Made by a program: the position numbers and the translations under genes. The notes beneath the pieces are model-generated. The model did not search any database and was not told the origin of the DNA. It saw only the letters and a list, made by a program, of their open reading frames with translations. A stretch of 64,000 nucleotides of DNA, from the NCBI RefSeq assembly GCF_000953825.1, contig NZ_BBUL01000090.1:1-64000 (forward strand), written 5' to 3'. The DNA is from Cellvibrio sp. OA-2007 (GTDB lineage Bacteria; Pseudomonadota; Gammaproteobacteria; Pseudomonadales; Cellvibrionaceae). Shown piece by piece: positions 19,601 through 29,709 of this stretch. How positions within the stretch are numbered: the first letter of the stretch is position 1; the number at the start of each line of letters is the position of its first letter.

Positions 19601-19909
19601 ACCATAATCACTCACGCCACCGCTGGTTGCCGTGCTGCTTACCAATGAGCTGGACGCCAAACTCTTACGCACATAACTGGAAGACTGCACGCCCTCATGG
19701 CTGGATGATGAACTCAGCAACGACGCGCTAGCCTCTGTGCTAGATAGCGAAGCGCTCGACAATGAACTGACAATCTGACTGGAAACTTGACTACTTGAGG
19801 TTGTACTGGATACAAGGCTGCCCCCCGCCTGATCAGTTCCATTTGATGCCCCACCGCCACAACCAACAAGAACCAAACAAGCGCACAAACCCCAAGCATT
19901 AATTTTCAT
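16634..19909 (-). CDS. ImpA-type M60 metalloprotease lipoprotein
   Basis: A 1091-residue secreted protein. A lipoprotein signal (LVLVGC, Cys at about 17) is followed by a very Ser-rich linker to about residue 170, with repeated LASSK-type units. The body matches the IMPa/M60-like family: an ordered N-terminal region (DWNPGTSSIYLQGLDLL), then the zinc site HEVGH at 850-854 with a downstream Glu (SGEVSNN), the M60 HExxH...E pattern. IMPa-like enzymes cut mucin-type O-glycoproteins; the target here is unknown. The protein is probably tethered to the outer membrane, with the linker projecting the catalytic part. GAGG precedes the ATG. It stands in an accessory block between carA and dapB. Confidence 0.82.
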   Translation of the reverse strand: MKINAWGLCACLVLVGCGGGASNGTDQAGGSLVSSTTSSSQVSSQIVSSLSSASLSSTEASASLLSSSSSHEGVQSSSYVRKSLASSSLVSSTATSGGVSDYGSSVAASSQPAVSSASLGSSLSSKSSLSSLASSKSSSSFSSLASSKSNSSFSSASSLSSVSSSAVGNSNLSAALQTGNASSVTKPELLTAIQQKLNETQTAYASTKQALFGLNSDGSPNSANTAGIDWNPGTSSIYLQGLDLLQNQSALPNNWAYGSDTASTAAQALALVGAYPASASNATRYAVFGGHPFGVPGNSGMNQFMLNTVQWLTKRSDFSGLKVVVAQQPNSFESATRTWLATNYAGVTINGISANPASQANNLCDNANLSNCLQGADLLIIGQDTGSGYSGATLSQALNTALTQGVPVLYTHSAWSLSDISTRVFDLLGISSPNSAGNFYTRYGLKSLSPASLSDYPAGLENIQPLLNRLEQGTFTTTWSGCASNVGTVSCTDDALYMSEFGTTAAELRARIRALDSKGIAIFSASGYELEKLLILLGDKYRQAVTYSSTFKKETYPTEFLRSLFSDVTSYMTRSSNTVAQNLGNFSGLFASNIATFSQTITVAPPQTGSTEYATGLYILPGKTVTLTRTDSGTGSVTFGVNILRDTSRPFNVMDRPTQLGSPRPALAANSSLTITNPYGGPLYLFVGAASGQPDVSVQVSNVISHPVLRNPNDVAEVAAFQQALSTTPTNWVVMATEMVTLHSNLPKFNASLSTYSNSLTNLVADTWTYFIKDTYELAGFNSSSGAFSLSAEVAGFCANKGWDCTGAQHRRDQMQHVVADEWALCGAGCAGNPYDQNWAFGPLGWGETHEVGHNLQVSRLKIYDGISGEVSNNIFPIHKHIKYNQAKNAMVYEDRSTISTNQPVYCTDKNQSVAACVFSIMKSAQGDANPTQTVYNAIWSNSAYAVNNSERVLFYRQLVEFANYYNTAFDDGWELYTLMYLLQRNFGNSSGSWAANASALGFGTYASYPSSMNGNDFMVIAASNIIGRDMRPVFDLWGVTYSAAASAQVNAYSLPVASKFIFPMKSLSTYGSGVGSPVVVTTTASYPAGF

Positions 19910-19992
19910 TAACTACCTCTACTGTAAAAAAGTTTCACACCTGAAAAAACACACTCAGAGAATGAACGAAGAAACACTGTTTTCACTTAAAA

Positions 19993-20436
19993 CTAACCGC
20001 ATTCACCATGTGCTAAAGCACTTCGCATTTTAAAATCCTGCGTCTGGGATGCTGCGCACTGCAATGGAAACTCCACCCAATCGTGACGGTGGCGATTCCA
20101 GGCAGAGGCTATGGGTTGAGGGAAATTGGGGTCGGCGAAACATCCCACTGCAAAGCAGGTCATGCCAGGTTGAAACTCCGCTATCGCGCATACGGTTGTG
20201 CCACACTCTGGGCAGAAGTGCTTACACACCTGTCGCCCAGCATCGCTCACATAACTGTGAATTTTGAATCGACCTGACTTTGCCTGTAACTGTTCATTGC
20301 GAAAATACGCATTCACCGCAAATACCGATCCAGTGCGCCTTTGGCACCCCAGACAACTACAGGCAATGACAAATTTAGGCTCCCCCGAAACCCGAACGCT
20401 AAACTGTCCGCAGGCACACTGAGCGGTTCTACCCAT
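19993..20436 (-). CDS. GFA-family protein
   Basis: A 147-residue zinc protein of the glutathione-dependent formaldehyde-activating (GFA/CENP-V) fold. The metal-binding cysteines are visible: CACG near the N-terminus, CSCLGCQRRTG, and CPECGTTV. Most members outside true formaldehyde metabolism have no proven reaction, so only the family is assigned. It is divergent from the LysR gene with about 140 bases between, so the regulator may control it. ATG at 20436. Confidence 0.85.
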   Translation of the reverse strand: MGRTAQCACGQFSVRVSGEPKFVIACSCLGCQRRTGSVFAVNAYFRNEQLQAKSGRFKIHSYVSDAGRQVCKHFCPECGTTVCAIAEFQPGMTCFAVGCFADPNFPQPIASAWNRHRHDWVEFPLQCAASQTQDFKMRSALAHGECG

Positions 20437-20576
20437 AAATATGTCCCCGCGTACTTAAATCATTCATAGTGGCGCCCACTGAAACTGATCAAACTTTAAA
20501 CACTATTATTGACGAATCCTGCTCTATACTCCAATGCATCTTAATTATGCTTTTAATGCATGCGAGGTATTGAGCT

Positions 20577-21500
20577 GTGGTAGACCCGCGCAAAATAAAA
20601 CACTTTGTCACCCTGGCCCGGATCGGCAACTTCAATGAAGCAGCCGAAGTACTGCATATATCCCAGCCAGCACTTACGCGTAGTATTCAGAATCTGGAAG
20701 AAAGCCTTGATGTGATATTGATTGACCGCAGCCAACGCGCCATAAAGCTCACCGCCGCAGGCAACCACCTGTTGAGTTACAGTCAAAAAGCATTAATGGA
20801 ATTAAGGAATATTCGAGCCGAAGCGGCACGCATTAAAGGGTTGGACGCTGGCTCACTGAAAATAGGCACAGGTCCCCTACCTGCCGATCACATAGGTGCA
20901 AATACTTGCGCACAATTTCTAAGCCTACACCCCAATATCAAAGTAACTCTGGTTGTTGATGAGCCAATGAAACTGATGGAACAACTTGTTCAGGGCAATC
21001 TTGATGTGATTATTGTGGATATGCGAGCGGTCACACATAGCCCAGATATATTATTTGAGCCATTACCCAAACTCCCTGGGGCGACGATTGCACGCACAGG
21101 CCACCCACTCGCAGGCAAACCAGCACTGGACACAGCACATATTCTGCAATTCCCACTCGCCACCATAAGCCCTATAGCAACTCAGGTGATTGGTACGGCG
21201 ATGGGGCTTAATGCTCAGCAAGCCCAGGACGCCTTTAGCTTTAATTGCAACAATACCCAGCTAATGGCCACCTGTCTAAAACAAAGCAATGCGATAGGTT
21301 TTTTATTAAAAGCAAACATAGCCGCCGATGTAAAACGCGGGGAGCTGACAGTGCTCGATTATGAATTAGTGAATGGCAGGTTTTATAACGAGTACGGCAT
21401 TTGCACTTATAAACCCAGGCTCAACTCTCTGGCGACAGATGCCTTTATTGACATTACCAAAGAGCTCGCCAAGCAAATAGTTGCGGAACAATATGATTGA
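20577..21500 (+). CDS. LysR-family transcriptional regulator
   Basis: 307 residues: an N-terminal winged helix-turn-helix (IKHFVTLARIGNFNEAAE, then ISQPALTRSIQNLEE) and a periplasmic-binding-like effector domain from about residue 90. The start is a GTG at 20577 with GAGG about 11 bases upstream. LysR proteins often regulate the divergent neighbour, here the GFA-family gene. The ligand cannot be told from sequence. Confidence 0.92.
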   Translation: MVDPRKIKHFVTLARIGNFNEAAEVLHISQPALTRSIQNLEESLDVILIDRSQRAIKLTAAGNHLLSYSQKALMELRNIRAEAARIKGLDAGSLKIGTGPLPADHIGANTCAQFLSLHPNIKVTLVVDEPMKLMEQLVQGNLDVIIVDMRAVTHSPDILFEPLPKLPGATIARTGHPLAGKPALDTAHILQFPLATISPIATQVIGTAMGLNAQQAQDAFSFNCNNTQLMATCLKQSNAIGFLLKANIAADVKRGELTVLDYELVNGRFYNEYGICTYKPRLNSLATDAFIDITKELAKQIVAEQYD

Positions 21501-21537
21501 TTTACCCAAATACACTCTAAAAATATTGATAAGTGTA

Positions 21538-22446
21538 TTATTTTTTAACAAAAACCTTAGCAAACAAACTGACAAGCAGTAATACCAAGGCTCCAATCAC
21601 CACTCCAGCAACACCGTTCAACAACGATGATGTCAACCACCCCATCACTTCAGTCGCTGCGACCACAGACTCAATCGCGTGATGAATAACAGGAATGTTG
21701 TGCGTCACAATACCGCCACCCACCATAAACATAGCGGCAGTACCGACAACAGAGAGCAGTTTCATTAAACGTGGCGCCGCCGCCAATAATATGTTGCCGA
21801 AAAATTGGGCGACAGCGCCTGATTTTTCGCACAGATGCAGGCCTATATCATCCAACTTTACGATTAAGGCAACAAAACCATAGACACCTACCGTCATCAG
21901 CGCGGCAATAGTGACCACCACTGTGGCTTGCTGCGCAAAAGTCGCCGCCGCTACCGAGCCAAGTGCAATCACAATAATTTCAGCTGAGAGAATAAAATCT
22001 GTACGTATGGCGCCTTTGATTTTTTCTTTTTCAAACGCAACCATATCGACTTCAGGATTGGCTACCGCTGCAATTAATTCGCGGTGATGAGCGGTATCTT
22101 CAGCGTTGGAGTGAAGATATTTGTGTGCAAGTTTTTCAAACCCCTCAAAGCATAAATAGGCGCCACCGACCATCAACAGGGGAACAATTAACCAGGGAAT
22201 AAATGCGCTAATCAGTAATGCGGCTGGAACCAGAATGACTTTATTCAGCATCGAACCTTTGGCAACTGCCCACACCACTGGCAATTCACGCTCGGCGCGC
22301 ACACCGGCGACTTGCTGCGCGTTGAGAGCTAAATCATCGCCCAATACACCCGCCGTTTTTTTTGCGGCCACTTTCGTCATGACCGCCACGTCATCAAGCA
22401 CAGTAGCGATATCATCAATCAACATTAATAAACTGGAGCCAGCCAT
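21538..22446 (-). CDS. DUF808 (YedI-type) membrane protein
   Basis: 302 residues from the ATG at 22446, which gives the family N-terminus MAGSSLL...[11 protein letters not shown]; a TTG two codons upstream is less likely. The conserved [18 protein letters not shown] and [13 protein letters not shown] segments and five or so membrane segments identify the DUF808/YedI family. Its function is not established. It converges with the LysR gene and lies just downstream of dapB on the same strand. Confidence 0.9.
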   Translation of the reverse strand: MAGSSLLMLIDDIATVLDDVAVMTKVAAKKTAGVLGDDLALNAQQVAGVRAERELPVVWAVAKGSMLNKVILVPAALLISAFIPWLIVPLLMVGGAYLCFEGFEKLAHKYLHSNAEDTAHHRELIAAVANPEVDMVAFEKEKIKGAIRTDFILSAEIIVIALGSVAAATFAQQATVVVTIAALMTVGVYGFVALIVKLDDIGLHLCEKSGAVAQFFGNILLAAAPRLMKLLSVVGTAAMFMVGGGIVTHNIPVIHHAIESVVAATEVMGWLTSSLLNGVAGVVIGALVLLLVSLFAKVFVKK

Positions 22447-22476
22447 TATCAAATCCCTGCATGTTTTTGAAAATAA

Positions 22477-23911
<1,435 letters not shown>

Positions 23912-23913
23912 GA

Positions 23914-24393
23914 CTACCTCACAAAAAACGCAATCAACTGCAGCACTAGCAGCGCATAAATCCCAGCGAGGACATCATCGATCATAATGCCGAAACCGCC
24001 GTGAACTTTTTTATCCAGCCAATTAATTGGCCAGGGTTTTACAATATCGAACAAGCGAAATAGTACGAAGCCAATCAGGATCCAGATCCAACCGGCGGGC
24101 GCCATAAACATGGTAATCCAGAAGCCGACAAATTCATCCCATACAATGCCGCCATGATCATGCACCCCCAAGGCTTTAGATGAGCGATCACACCAGAGCA
24201 CACCCAATGCAAATGTGACCAATAGCCAACTTAAATACACCGGCCAGGATAAATGTTGCAGCAGTAAAAAAAAGGGAATAGCGGCGAGTGTGCCGAAGGT
24301 GCCCGGCGCTTTGGGGGCAAGGCCGCTGCCAAACCCAAATGCAAATAAATGATTGGGATTGGCCAACAATTGTTTAAAGCTGGGTGTGTTCAT
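23914..24393 (-). CDS. pgpA: phosphatidylglycerophosphatase A
   Basis: Removes phosphate from phosphatidylglycerophosphate in the inner membrane. 159 residues with the family motifs [16 protein letters not shown], the acidic [10 protein letters not shown], and [12 protein letters not shown], plus several membrane segments and the C-terminal DDVLAGIYA. It lies two bases after thiL, the common thiL-pgpA pair. Confidence 0.96.
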   Translation of the reverse strand: MNTPSFKQLLANPNHLFAFGFGSGLAPKAPGTFGTLAAIPFFLLLQHLSWPVYLSWLLVTFALGVLWCDRSSKALGVHDHGGIVWDEFVGFWITMFMAPAGWIWILIGFVLFRLFDIVKPWPINWLDKKVHGGFGIMIDDVLAGIYALLVLQLIAFFVR

Positions 24394-24395
24394 TA

Positions 24396-25361
24396 TTAAA
24401 AATGTTGATATCCAGTTTGAGGAAGCGCAAAAGGTTGGCCTTCATACTCACAGATGACTTTATTGCCGGCAATCATCTCGCCGACCACTGTAGCCTGTAA
24501 TTTTCCCTGTGCGATCAGCATGGCGATATCGGCCATTTTTTCTGGCGACACAGTGAAGCACAGTTCGTAATCATCACCACCGCTGAGCGCCCACTGATAA
24601 GTTTGTGCATCGTTATTTAACGATGTTAACGCAGGCGATAGGGGCAGATTTTCCACATCAATCACTGCCGCTAAATCACTCGCATCACAAATATGTTGCA
24701 GGTCAGCGACTAAACCATCGGAAATATCCAACGCACTGCTGGCGAACTCACGTATCAATGCCGATTCACGCAAACGCGGTATTGGGCGATAAAAACGTTC
24801 GTGTAAATACGCCTTGTGCTCATCGGTAAACGCTTGTGTGTTTTGGATTGCCGCTAATGCCGCTGCACCATCACCCAGATAATGAGTGACTAATACAAAA
24901 TCGCCAATATTCGCACCATCGCGACGCAATGTTTGTTGCGGCAGGGTTGCACCCATCACCTGAATGGTGATCGATAAAGGCCCGGATGTAGTATCGCCAC
25001 CCACCAATGCTATGCCGTATTCGCGTGCACACTTAAATAAACCGCGACTAAAACTCCGCAACCAATCTTCACTGGCTTCGGGCAAAGTTAACGCAAGTGT
25101 AAACCAGAGCGGCTCAGCACCCATAGCGGCGAGGTCACTCAAATTCGTTCTGAGCGCGCGCTCGGCAATTAATTCTGGTTCTGCATCGGCTGGGAAATGA
25201 ACATCGGCAACCAGCGTATCGACCGAGACCGCTAATTGTTTGCCGGCAGGGATTTGCAACAGTGCGCAGTCATCGCCAATGCCTAGCAACACACCTTCCG
25301 CAGGCTGCTCAGCTTGCTCGCGCTGGAAAAATTGCTGGATGAGTTGGAATTCGCTGGGCAC
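24396..25361 (-). CDS. thiL: thiamine-monophosphate kinase
   Basis: Phosphorylates thiamine phosphate to thiamine diphosphate. 321 residues of the PurM-like fold: GIGDDCALL, VSVDTLVADVHF, LSDLAAMGAEP, GGDTTSGP, and SSALDISDGL. The start is a GTG at 25361, needed for the family N-terminus (SEFQLIQQFF); no strong ribosome-binding site is visible. The order nusB-thiL-pgpA is standard. Confidence 0.96.
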   Translation of the reverse strand: MPSEFQLIQQFFQREQAEQPAEGVLLGIGDDCALLQIPAGKQLAVSVDTLVADVHFPADAEPELIAERALRTNLSDLAAMGAEPLWFTLALTLPEASEDWLRSFSRGLFKCAREYGIALVGGDTTSGPLSITIQVMGATLPQQTLRRDGANIGDFVLVTHYLGDGAAALAAIQNTQAFTDEHKAYLHERFYRPIPRLRESALIREFASSALDISDGLVADLQHICDASDLAAVIDVENLPLSPALTSLNNDAQTYQWALSGGDDYELCFTVSPEKMADIAMLIAQGKLQATVVGEMIAGNKVICEYEGQPFALPQTGYQHF

Positions 25362-25427
25362 TGTGACGCCGTTTTAGAAGAGTGAAATAATGTGTGAAGT
25401 AAGGGCGATCAACAACCGCCCTGAGAA

Positions 25428-25916
25428 TTAACGTGTTTTGCGCTCAGCACTGACTTCCAACGAACGCAATATCGCTGCGGATTTATCCAGCACACCGTTG
25501 ATAAATTTGTGACTGTCTTCTGCACCAAATTTTTTCGCGAGTGATACCGCTTCGTTAATCACTACTTTGTAGGGCACATCGATACGGAATTTAAATTCGT
25601 AGTTGGCAAGGCGCAACAGCGCGCGTGTAATTGCATCCAACTCCACCAGTGAACGATCGACCAAAAACGGTTCGTATAGCGCATCAAGTTCACTTAAATG
25701 CTCAGGCACACCGTGGAGAATATCGTGGAAATATTCCACATCCACTTTGCTCATATCGTTATCGGTATGAAATTCCGCTTCGATTGAGTTGAGTGAGTTG
25801 CCGGTCATATGCCATTGATACAGCGCTTGCATTGCGTAGTGGCGAGCCATACGGCGAGTTGCAGCGGTGTGGCCTTTTTGCGCGGATGCTCCGGCGTGAC
25901 CTGAAGGAGTAGTCAT
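25428..25916 (-). CDS. nusB: transcription antitermination factor NusB
   Basis: RNA-binding protein that joins NusE on boxA during rRNA antitermination. 162 residues from the ATG at 25916. The NusB core begins at RRMARHYAMQALYQW; FINGVLDK closes the conserved part. The first 20 or so residues are a Gly/Ala/Thr-rich extension. It lies between ribH and thiL, the usual order. Confidence 0.96.
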   Translation of the reverse strand: MTTPSGHAGASAQKGHTAATRRMARHYAMQALYQWHMTGNSLNSIEAEFHTDNDMSKVDVEYFHDILHGVPEHLSELDALYEPFLVDRSLVELDAITRALLRLANYEFKFRIDVPYKVVINEAVSLAKKFGAEDSHKFINGVLDKSAAILRSLEVSAERKTR

Positions 25917-26009
25917 GAACAATTACCTGATAAAGAACTTGAATGCCTGCGTGCGCAGGCATGAAATAAAATACTAACCAAAAAATTCGCGCGTAAACGT
26001 TTAGCGAAT

Positions 26010-26480
26010 TTAGATTTTGCCAAACAGGGAAACCATTTCCAGCGCAGTCGATGCAGCTTCTACACCTTTGTTGCCTGCTTTGGTGCCCGAACGCTCAATG
26101 GCTTGTTCGATTGAATCTACCGTCAATACACCAAAAGTGATAGGCACGCCGTATTGCAGTGACACTTGCGCCAAACCTTTGGTGCATTCACCGGCGACAT
26201 AATCAAAGTGTGGTGTACCGCCGCGAATTACTGCACCTAATGCGATGATTGCATCGAACTCTTTTTTCGCCGCAATTTTTTGCGCAGTCAGTGGAAATTC
26301 AAACGCACCGGGCGCGTAATAGATTGTGACATTTTCATCTTTAATGCCGTGGCGACGCAAAGTATCCAATGCGCCGTCTTTCAAACTTTCCACTACAAAA
26401 CTATTCCAGCGGCTAACGATCAAGGCGTATTTGCCTGCTGACGCGGAAAAATCACCTTCAATGACGTTGATATTGCTCAT
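26010..26480 (-). CDS. ribH: 6,7-dimethyl-8-ribityllumazine synthase
   Basis: Condenses the butanone phosphate from RibB with the pyrimidine to form lumazine; assembles into large capsids or rings. 156 residues with [37 protein letters not shown] and the C-terminal GNKGVEAA. The ATG at 26480 with an AGAG upstream was chosen over a TTG six codons earlier. Confidence 0.97.
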   Translation of the reverse strand: MSNINVIEGDFSASAGKYALIVSRWNSFVVESLKDGALDTLRRHGIKDENVTIYYAPGAFEFPLTAQKIAAKKEFDAIIALGAVIRGGTPHFDYVAGECTKGLAQVSLQYGVPITFGVLTVDSIEQAIERSGTKAGNKGVEAASTALEMVSLFGKI

Positions 26481-26598
26481 GCTATTTTCTCTATTCAATT
26501 AATTTTTCAATGTGCGATGGGCATCGCTGTGGCTCCACCCATCCTACAAAAACCATTTTTTTGGGAGGGGGGAGTTAATCGCCCTCAGGGCAGACCTT

Positions 26599-27714
26599 TT
26601 AGTCACCCTCCGGGCAAACATAGTCCACCACTTCCAAATCAAAACCCGAGAGCGCGGAATAGCGCATAGGGGCAGACATCACCCGCATTTTACGCACACC
26701 CAAATCGCGCAGGATTTGCGAACCGGTGCCTACTTGTTTGTAGAGCACCTCTGAACTGCGGCGCATTTGTTTGCCGGAGATCAGCCAATCAATACTGTCT
26801 TCTACTTCTTTGGTCGATTCATCGTGGCAGATCAGCAGTACGACACCCTTACCCTCTTCGCTCACTTTGCGCAGCGCATCCTGGTAGGTCCAGCCTTTGC
26901 CACCGGCAACGGAGGTGCGCTTAAGGCTCAGCACATCGCGGGCAATATCCATCACATGCACACGCACCAACGTTGGCTCTGCGTCGATTTCGCCTTTCAC
27001 CATTACAAAGTGCAAATCGCCACGCGCCAAGTCGCGATAGGTGCGCAACTCAAATTCACCGTAGAGGGTCTCTACTTTGCGGGTATTGATGCAGGCAACG
27101 GTTTGTTCTTTGGTGGCGCGATAGTGAATCAGGTCGGCAATGGTACCGATTTTCAGCCCGTGTTGCTCACCAAATCGCTCAAGATCCGCACGGCGCGCCA
27201 TAGTGCCATCCGGGTTCATCACCTCTACTATCACTGCCGCCGGCTCGAATCCGGCCAAGCGCGCAAGATCGCAACCCGCTTCGGTATGGCCAGCTCGGCT
27301 CATCACACCGCCCGGTTGCGCCATGAGGGGGAAGATATGACCGGGCTGAACTATATCGCTCGGTTTTGCATTCGCTTTTACCGCGGTGCGTACAGTGAGC
27401 GCACGGTCAGCCGCCGAAATACCGGTACTGATACCTTCAGCGGCTTCAATTGATAAGGTGAAATTAGTCGAATGCTGGGATTTGTTATCGCTCACCATCA
27501 GCGGCAATTCCAGCTGCTTGCAGCGCTCCGGCGAGAGCGTCAGGCAAATTAACCCGCGTGCATGGGTCGCCATAAAGTTGATATCTTCCGGGCGCACCTG
27601 TTCGGCGACCATAATGATATCGCCTTCGTTCTCACGGTCTTCGTCATCCATCAGGATGACCATTTTGCCGTGGCGCAGATCTTCGATCAGTTCTTCAATG
27701 GTGTTGAGTTGCAT
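26599..27714 (-). CDS. ribB: 3,4-dihydroxy-2-butanone 4-phosphate synthase with degenerate GTP cyclohydrolase II domain
   Basis: 371 residues. Residues about 1-200 are RibB: DDEDRENEGDI, ATHARGLICLTL, GHIFPL, RAGHTEAGCDL. The second half is RibA-like but has lost the zinc cysteines and the catalytic region (no C..GD...CDCG motif), so it should not make the GTP cyclohydrolase product; the intact ribA at 23309-23911 supplies that. Such RibB-RibX fusions are known in pseudomonads. The ATG at 27714 is preferred to a TTG two codons upstream. Confidence 0.94.
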   Translation of the reverse strand: MQLNTIEELIEDLRHGKMVILMDDEDRENEGDIIMVAEQVRPEDINFMATHARGLICLTLSPERCKQLELPLMVSDNKSQHSTNFTLSIEAAEGISTGISAADRALTVRTAVKANAKPSDIVQPGHIFPLMAQPGGVMSRAGHTEAGCDLARLAGFEPAAVIVEVMNPDGTMARRADLERFGEQHGLKIGTIADLIHYRATKEQTVACINTRKVETLYGEFELRTYRDLARGDLHFVMVKGEIDAEPTLVRVHVMDIARDVLSLKRTSVAGGKGWTYQDALRKVSEEGKGVVLLICHDESTKEVEDSIDWLISGKQMRRSSEVLYKQVGTGSQILRDLGVRKMRVMSAPMRYSALSGFDLEVVDYVCPEGD

Positions 27715-27734
27715 AGTCAATTCTCAAAAACAAA

Positions 27735-28091
27735 TCATTCTGCATCAGTAAATAACTGGTGCCGCTGCAGATCCATACTATCGTGAAGCAATCTCAGCAC
27801 TCTGATCACTGCCTCGTCTTCTAATGCTGACAGGCTAAAAATAATCATGTGCCGACCTTTATACCCGTTGCGAGCCACATGCAGGCTGGCGACGCGAACA
27901 CCCAATTCGGGTCGCCATCTAAGGCACACCGCATCAGGCCCCTGATGTAATTCCTGAAAAGCGGACTCGATTGCTCGGGCGTAGACTCTGGCCTGCTGTG
28001 CACCAAACCTATCCAGTGTCCAAGCCAAAATATCCTGATAGTCCTTTAATGCTGAGAACGAAAACTCCAGCGTCCATTTGGTTGGTGTCAT
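27735..28091 (-). CDS. ParE/RelE-family toxin
   Basis: A 118-residue protein of the ParE/RelE toxin fold. Seen: the N-terminal FSFSALKDYQDILAWT helix and the C-terminal strand segment RHMIIFSLSALEDEAVIRVLRLLHDSMD-like pattern typical of ParE (R and the LH..MD ending). ParE toxins poison DNA gyrase, RelE toxins cut mRNA at the ribosome; the end favours ParE. Its start overlaps the antitoxin gene by one base, the usual coupling. It lies inside the rib gene block. Confidence 0.85.
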   Translation of the reverse strand: MTPTKWTLEFSFSALKDYQDILAWTLDRFGAQQARVYARAIESAFQELHQGPDAVCLRWRPELGVRVASLHVARNGYKGRHMIIFSLSALEDEAVIRVLRLLHDSMDLQRHQLFTDAE

Positions 28092-28369
28092 TAGCTTCCG
28101 ATTACCTCATCCGCCAGCCCTTTCAAATGCCGGCTTAACGCTTCGCTTGAATCAAAAGACTGATAACGACCAGCTTCGAAATCATCAATTCCGACCTGTA
28201 CCGCCTCGCGTAATCTCGCAAGACGCAACTCATATTCCTGCTCGCGACGCTCTACCATACGCAAACCTTCACGTAAGACTTCACTGGCATTCTGGTAGCG
28301 GCCTGAGTCTACAAGTTGTTCTATAAAATGGGTTTGATGGTCGGTGAGCACAACATTTCTAGTTGGCAT
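28091..28369 (-). CDS. ParD-type antitoxin
   Basis: A 92-residue ribbon-helix-helix protein: MPTRNVVLTDHQTHFIEQLV, then GRYQNASEVLREGLRMVE. The first half binds DNA as a dimer and represses the pair; the acidic C-terminal part (IDDFEAGRYQSFDS) would wrap the toxin. It precedes the toxin gene, the usual antitoxin-first order. The pair stands between ribE and ribB. Confidence 0.88.
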   Translation of the reverse strand: MPTRNVVLTDHQTHFIEQLVDSGRYQNASEVLREGLRMVERREQEYELRLARLREAVQVGIDDFEAGRYQSFDSSEALSRHLKGLADEVIGS

Positions 28370-28437
28370 GATCTGAACTCCTGAAGATGCGTGATTGGCA
28401 TACTATGCCATTAATATCTCACAACATCTGCCAGCAA

Positions 28438-29094
28438 TCACGCAAAACCATTCTTCGCCAAAAACTCCAGGGTGATGCCCTGCCCTTCGCCTTCGGCAGC
28501 TTTCTCACCGAGCATCAAGCGCTCAAGGTAACGGGCGAGCACATCCACTTCCAGATTAAGTTGGGTGCCGGTTTTGTAGCTATCCATAATCGTCCACTGC
28601 AGTGTGTGCGGGACAATATTGAGTTCAAATTCAGCGCCATCCACTTTGTTAACGGTAAGACTAGTACCATCTACCGTGATTGACCCTTTATGGGCGATAT
28701 ATTTTGCCAATGCTTTGGGCGCGCGAATGCGGAAACGCTCGGAGCGGGCATCGGGATGACGGCTGACCACTTCGCCCACACCATCCACATGGCCGCTGAC
28801 AATATGGCCACCCAAGCGAGTTTGCGGGGTGAGAGCTTTTTCCAAGTTGACACGCTGGCCGACTTTCCAGCCGGGCAAGGTGGTGTTATCCAATGTTTCG
28901 CGCGACACATCCGCCCAGTAGCCATCGCCGGGCAAATCTACCACGGTCAGACAAACGCCGTTAGTGGCGATGGAATCGCCCAAATGCACATCACCCAAAT
29001 TCAGATTGTGGGTTTTGATACGCAGGCGCAAATCGCCATTTTTAGGCTGTAATGCCACCACTTCGCCGATGGCTTCGATAATGCCGGTGAACAT
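28438..29094 (-). CDS. ribE: riboflavin synthase, alpha subunit
   Basis: Dismutates two lumazine molecules to riboflavin. 218 residues made of two tandem lumazine-binding barrels: the first starts MFTGIIEAIGEV with TNGVCLTV, the second has GHIVSGHVDGVGEV and DGTSLTVNKV. Intact. It is separated from ribB by the toxin-antitoxin pair. ATG at 29094. Confidence 0.97.
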   Translation of the reverse strand: MFTGIIEAIGEVVALQPKNGDLRLRIKTHNLNLGDVHLGDSIATNGVCLTVVDLPGDGYWADVSRETLDNTTLPGWKVGQRVNLEKALTPQTRLGGHIVSGHVDGVGEVVSRHPDARSERFRIRAPKALAKYIAHKGSITVDGTSLTVNKVDGAEFELNIVPHTLQWTIMDSYKTGTQLNLEVDVLARYLERLMLGEKAAEGEGQGITLEFLAKNGFA

Positions 29095-29127
29095 AGTTTT
29101 ACCTCGGAGTCGGCGCGGCCAATAAAT

Positions 29128-29697
29128 TTATACGATGATGCTAGTGGGCTTGCCCTGACTAGCAGGAATACGCAAATCAATCACTTTGGTTTTGGCGAGA
29201 TGATCGTGGATACAGCGGCGGTCAGCGCGATAAATAAACAGTATGTCGGCGAGCCGCAAAAATATACCCACTACCGGCACCATGCCCATAATCCACTGCG
29301 ACAAATAGCGCTGGACGATCAACAGTAAAAACGTGGGCTTTTGATTATCCAGCGTGACAATCGCGATGCCCATCATGCGCTTGCCAATAGTTTGGCCATA
29401 TTGCTGCAACAGAAATCCGTGCAAGACAAAAAAGATGATAAAGGGCGAAATCGCCAGCAGCGATTTTTGCGAATCAGACAAAGCGTTCACCCGCTCCTGC
29501 AATTCTTTTTGGGCGAGCTGCATATCATTAGAGCTGGCCGGATCCAGCAGCCCCATGGATTGCATCAAGATAATCAGCGCGATCATCATAAACACCGCAT
29601 CGAGCATAAACGCCCAAAAACGCTTGCTTAGCGCAGCGGTATTGTCGGCCTGTGGCACAGTTGGATTCGGCGAAGAATCGGGAGCTTGGTCGTTCAA
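29128..29697 (-). CDS. RDD-family membrane protein
   Basis: 189 residues with three or four membrane segments (about 25-45, 75-95 and 125-150). The R-D-D signature is only partly kept (LSKRFWAFMLDAVFMM, with Arg and Asp). The start is a TTG at 29697 with AGG eight bases upstream; no ATG lies near. RDD proteins are mostly uncharacterised, some being ion antiporters. Here it sits between ribD and ribE, with short gaps, so it is probably co-transcribed with riboflavin genes. Confidence 0.85.
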   Translation of the reverse strand: MNDQAPDSSPNPTVPQADNTAALSKRFWAFMLDAVFMMIALIILMQSMGLLDPASSNDMQLAQKELQERVNALSDSQKSLLAISPFIIFFVLHGFLLQQYGQTIGKRMMGIAIVTLDNQKPTFLLLIVQRYLSQWIMGMVPVVGIFLRLADILFIYRADRRCIHDHLAKTKVIDLRIPASQGKPTSIIV

Positions 29698-29709
29698 AAG
29701 ATTACCTAT

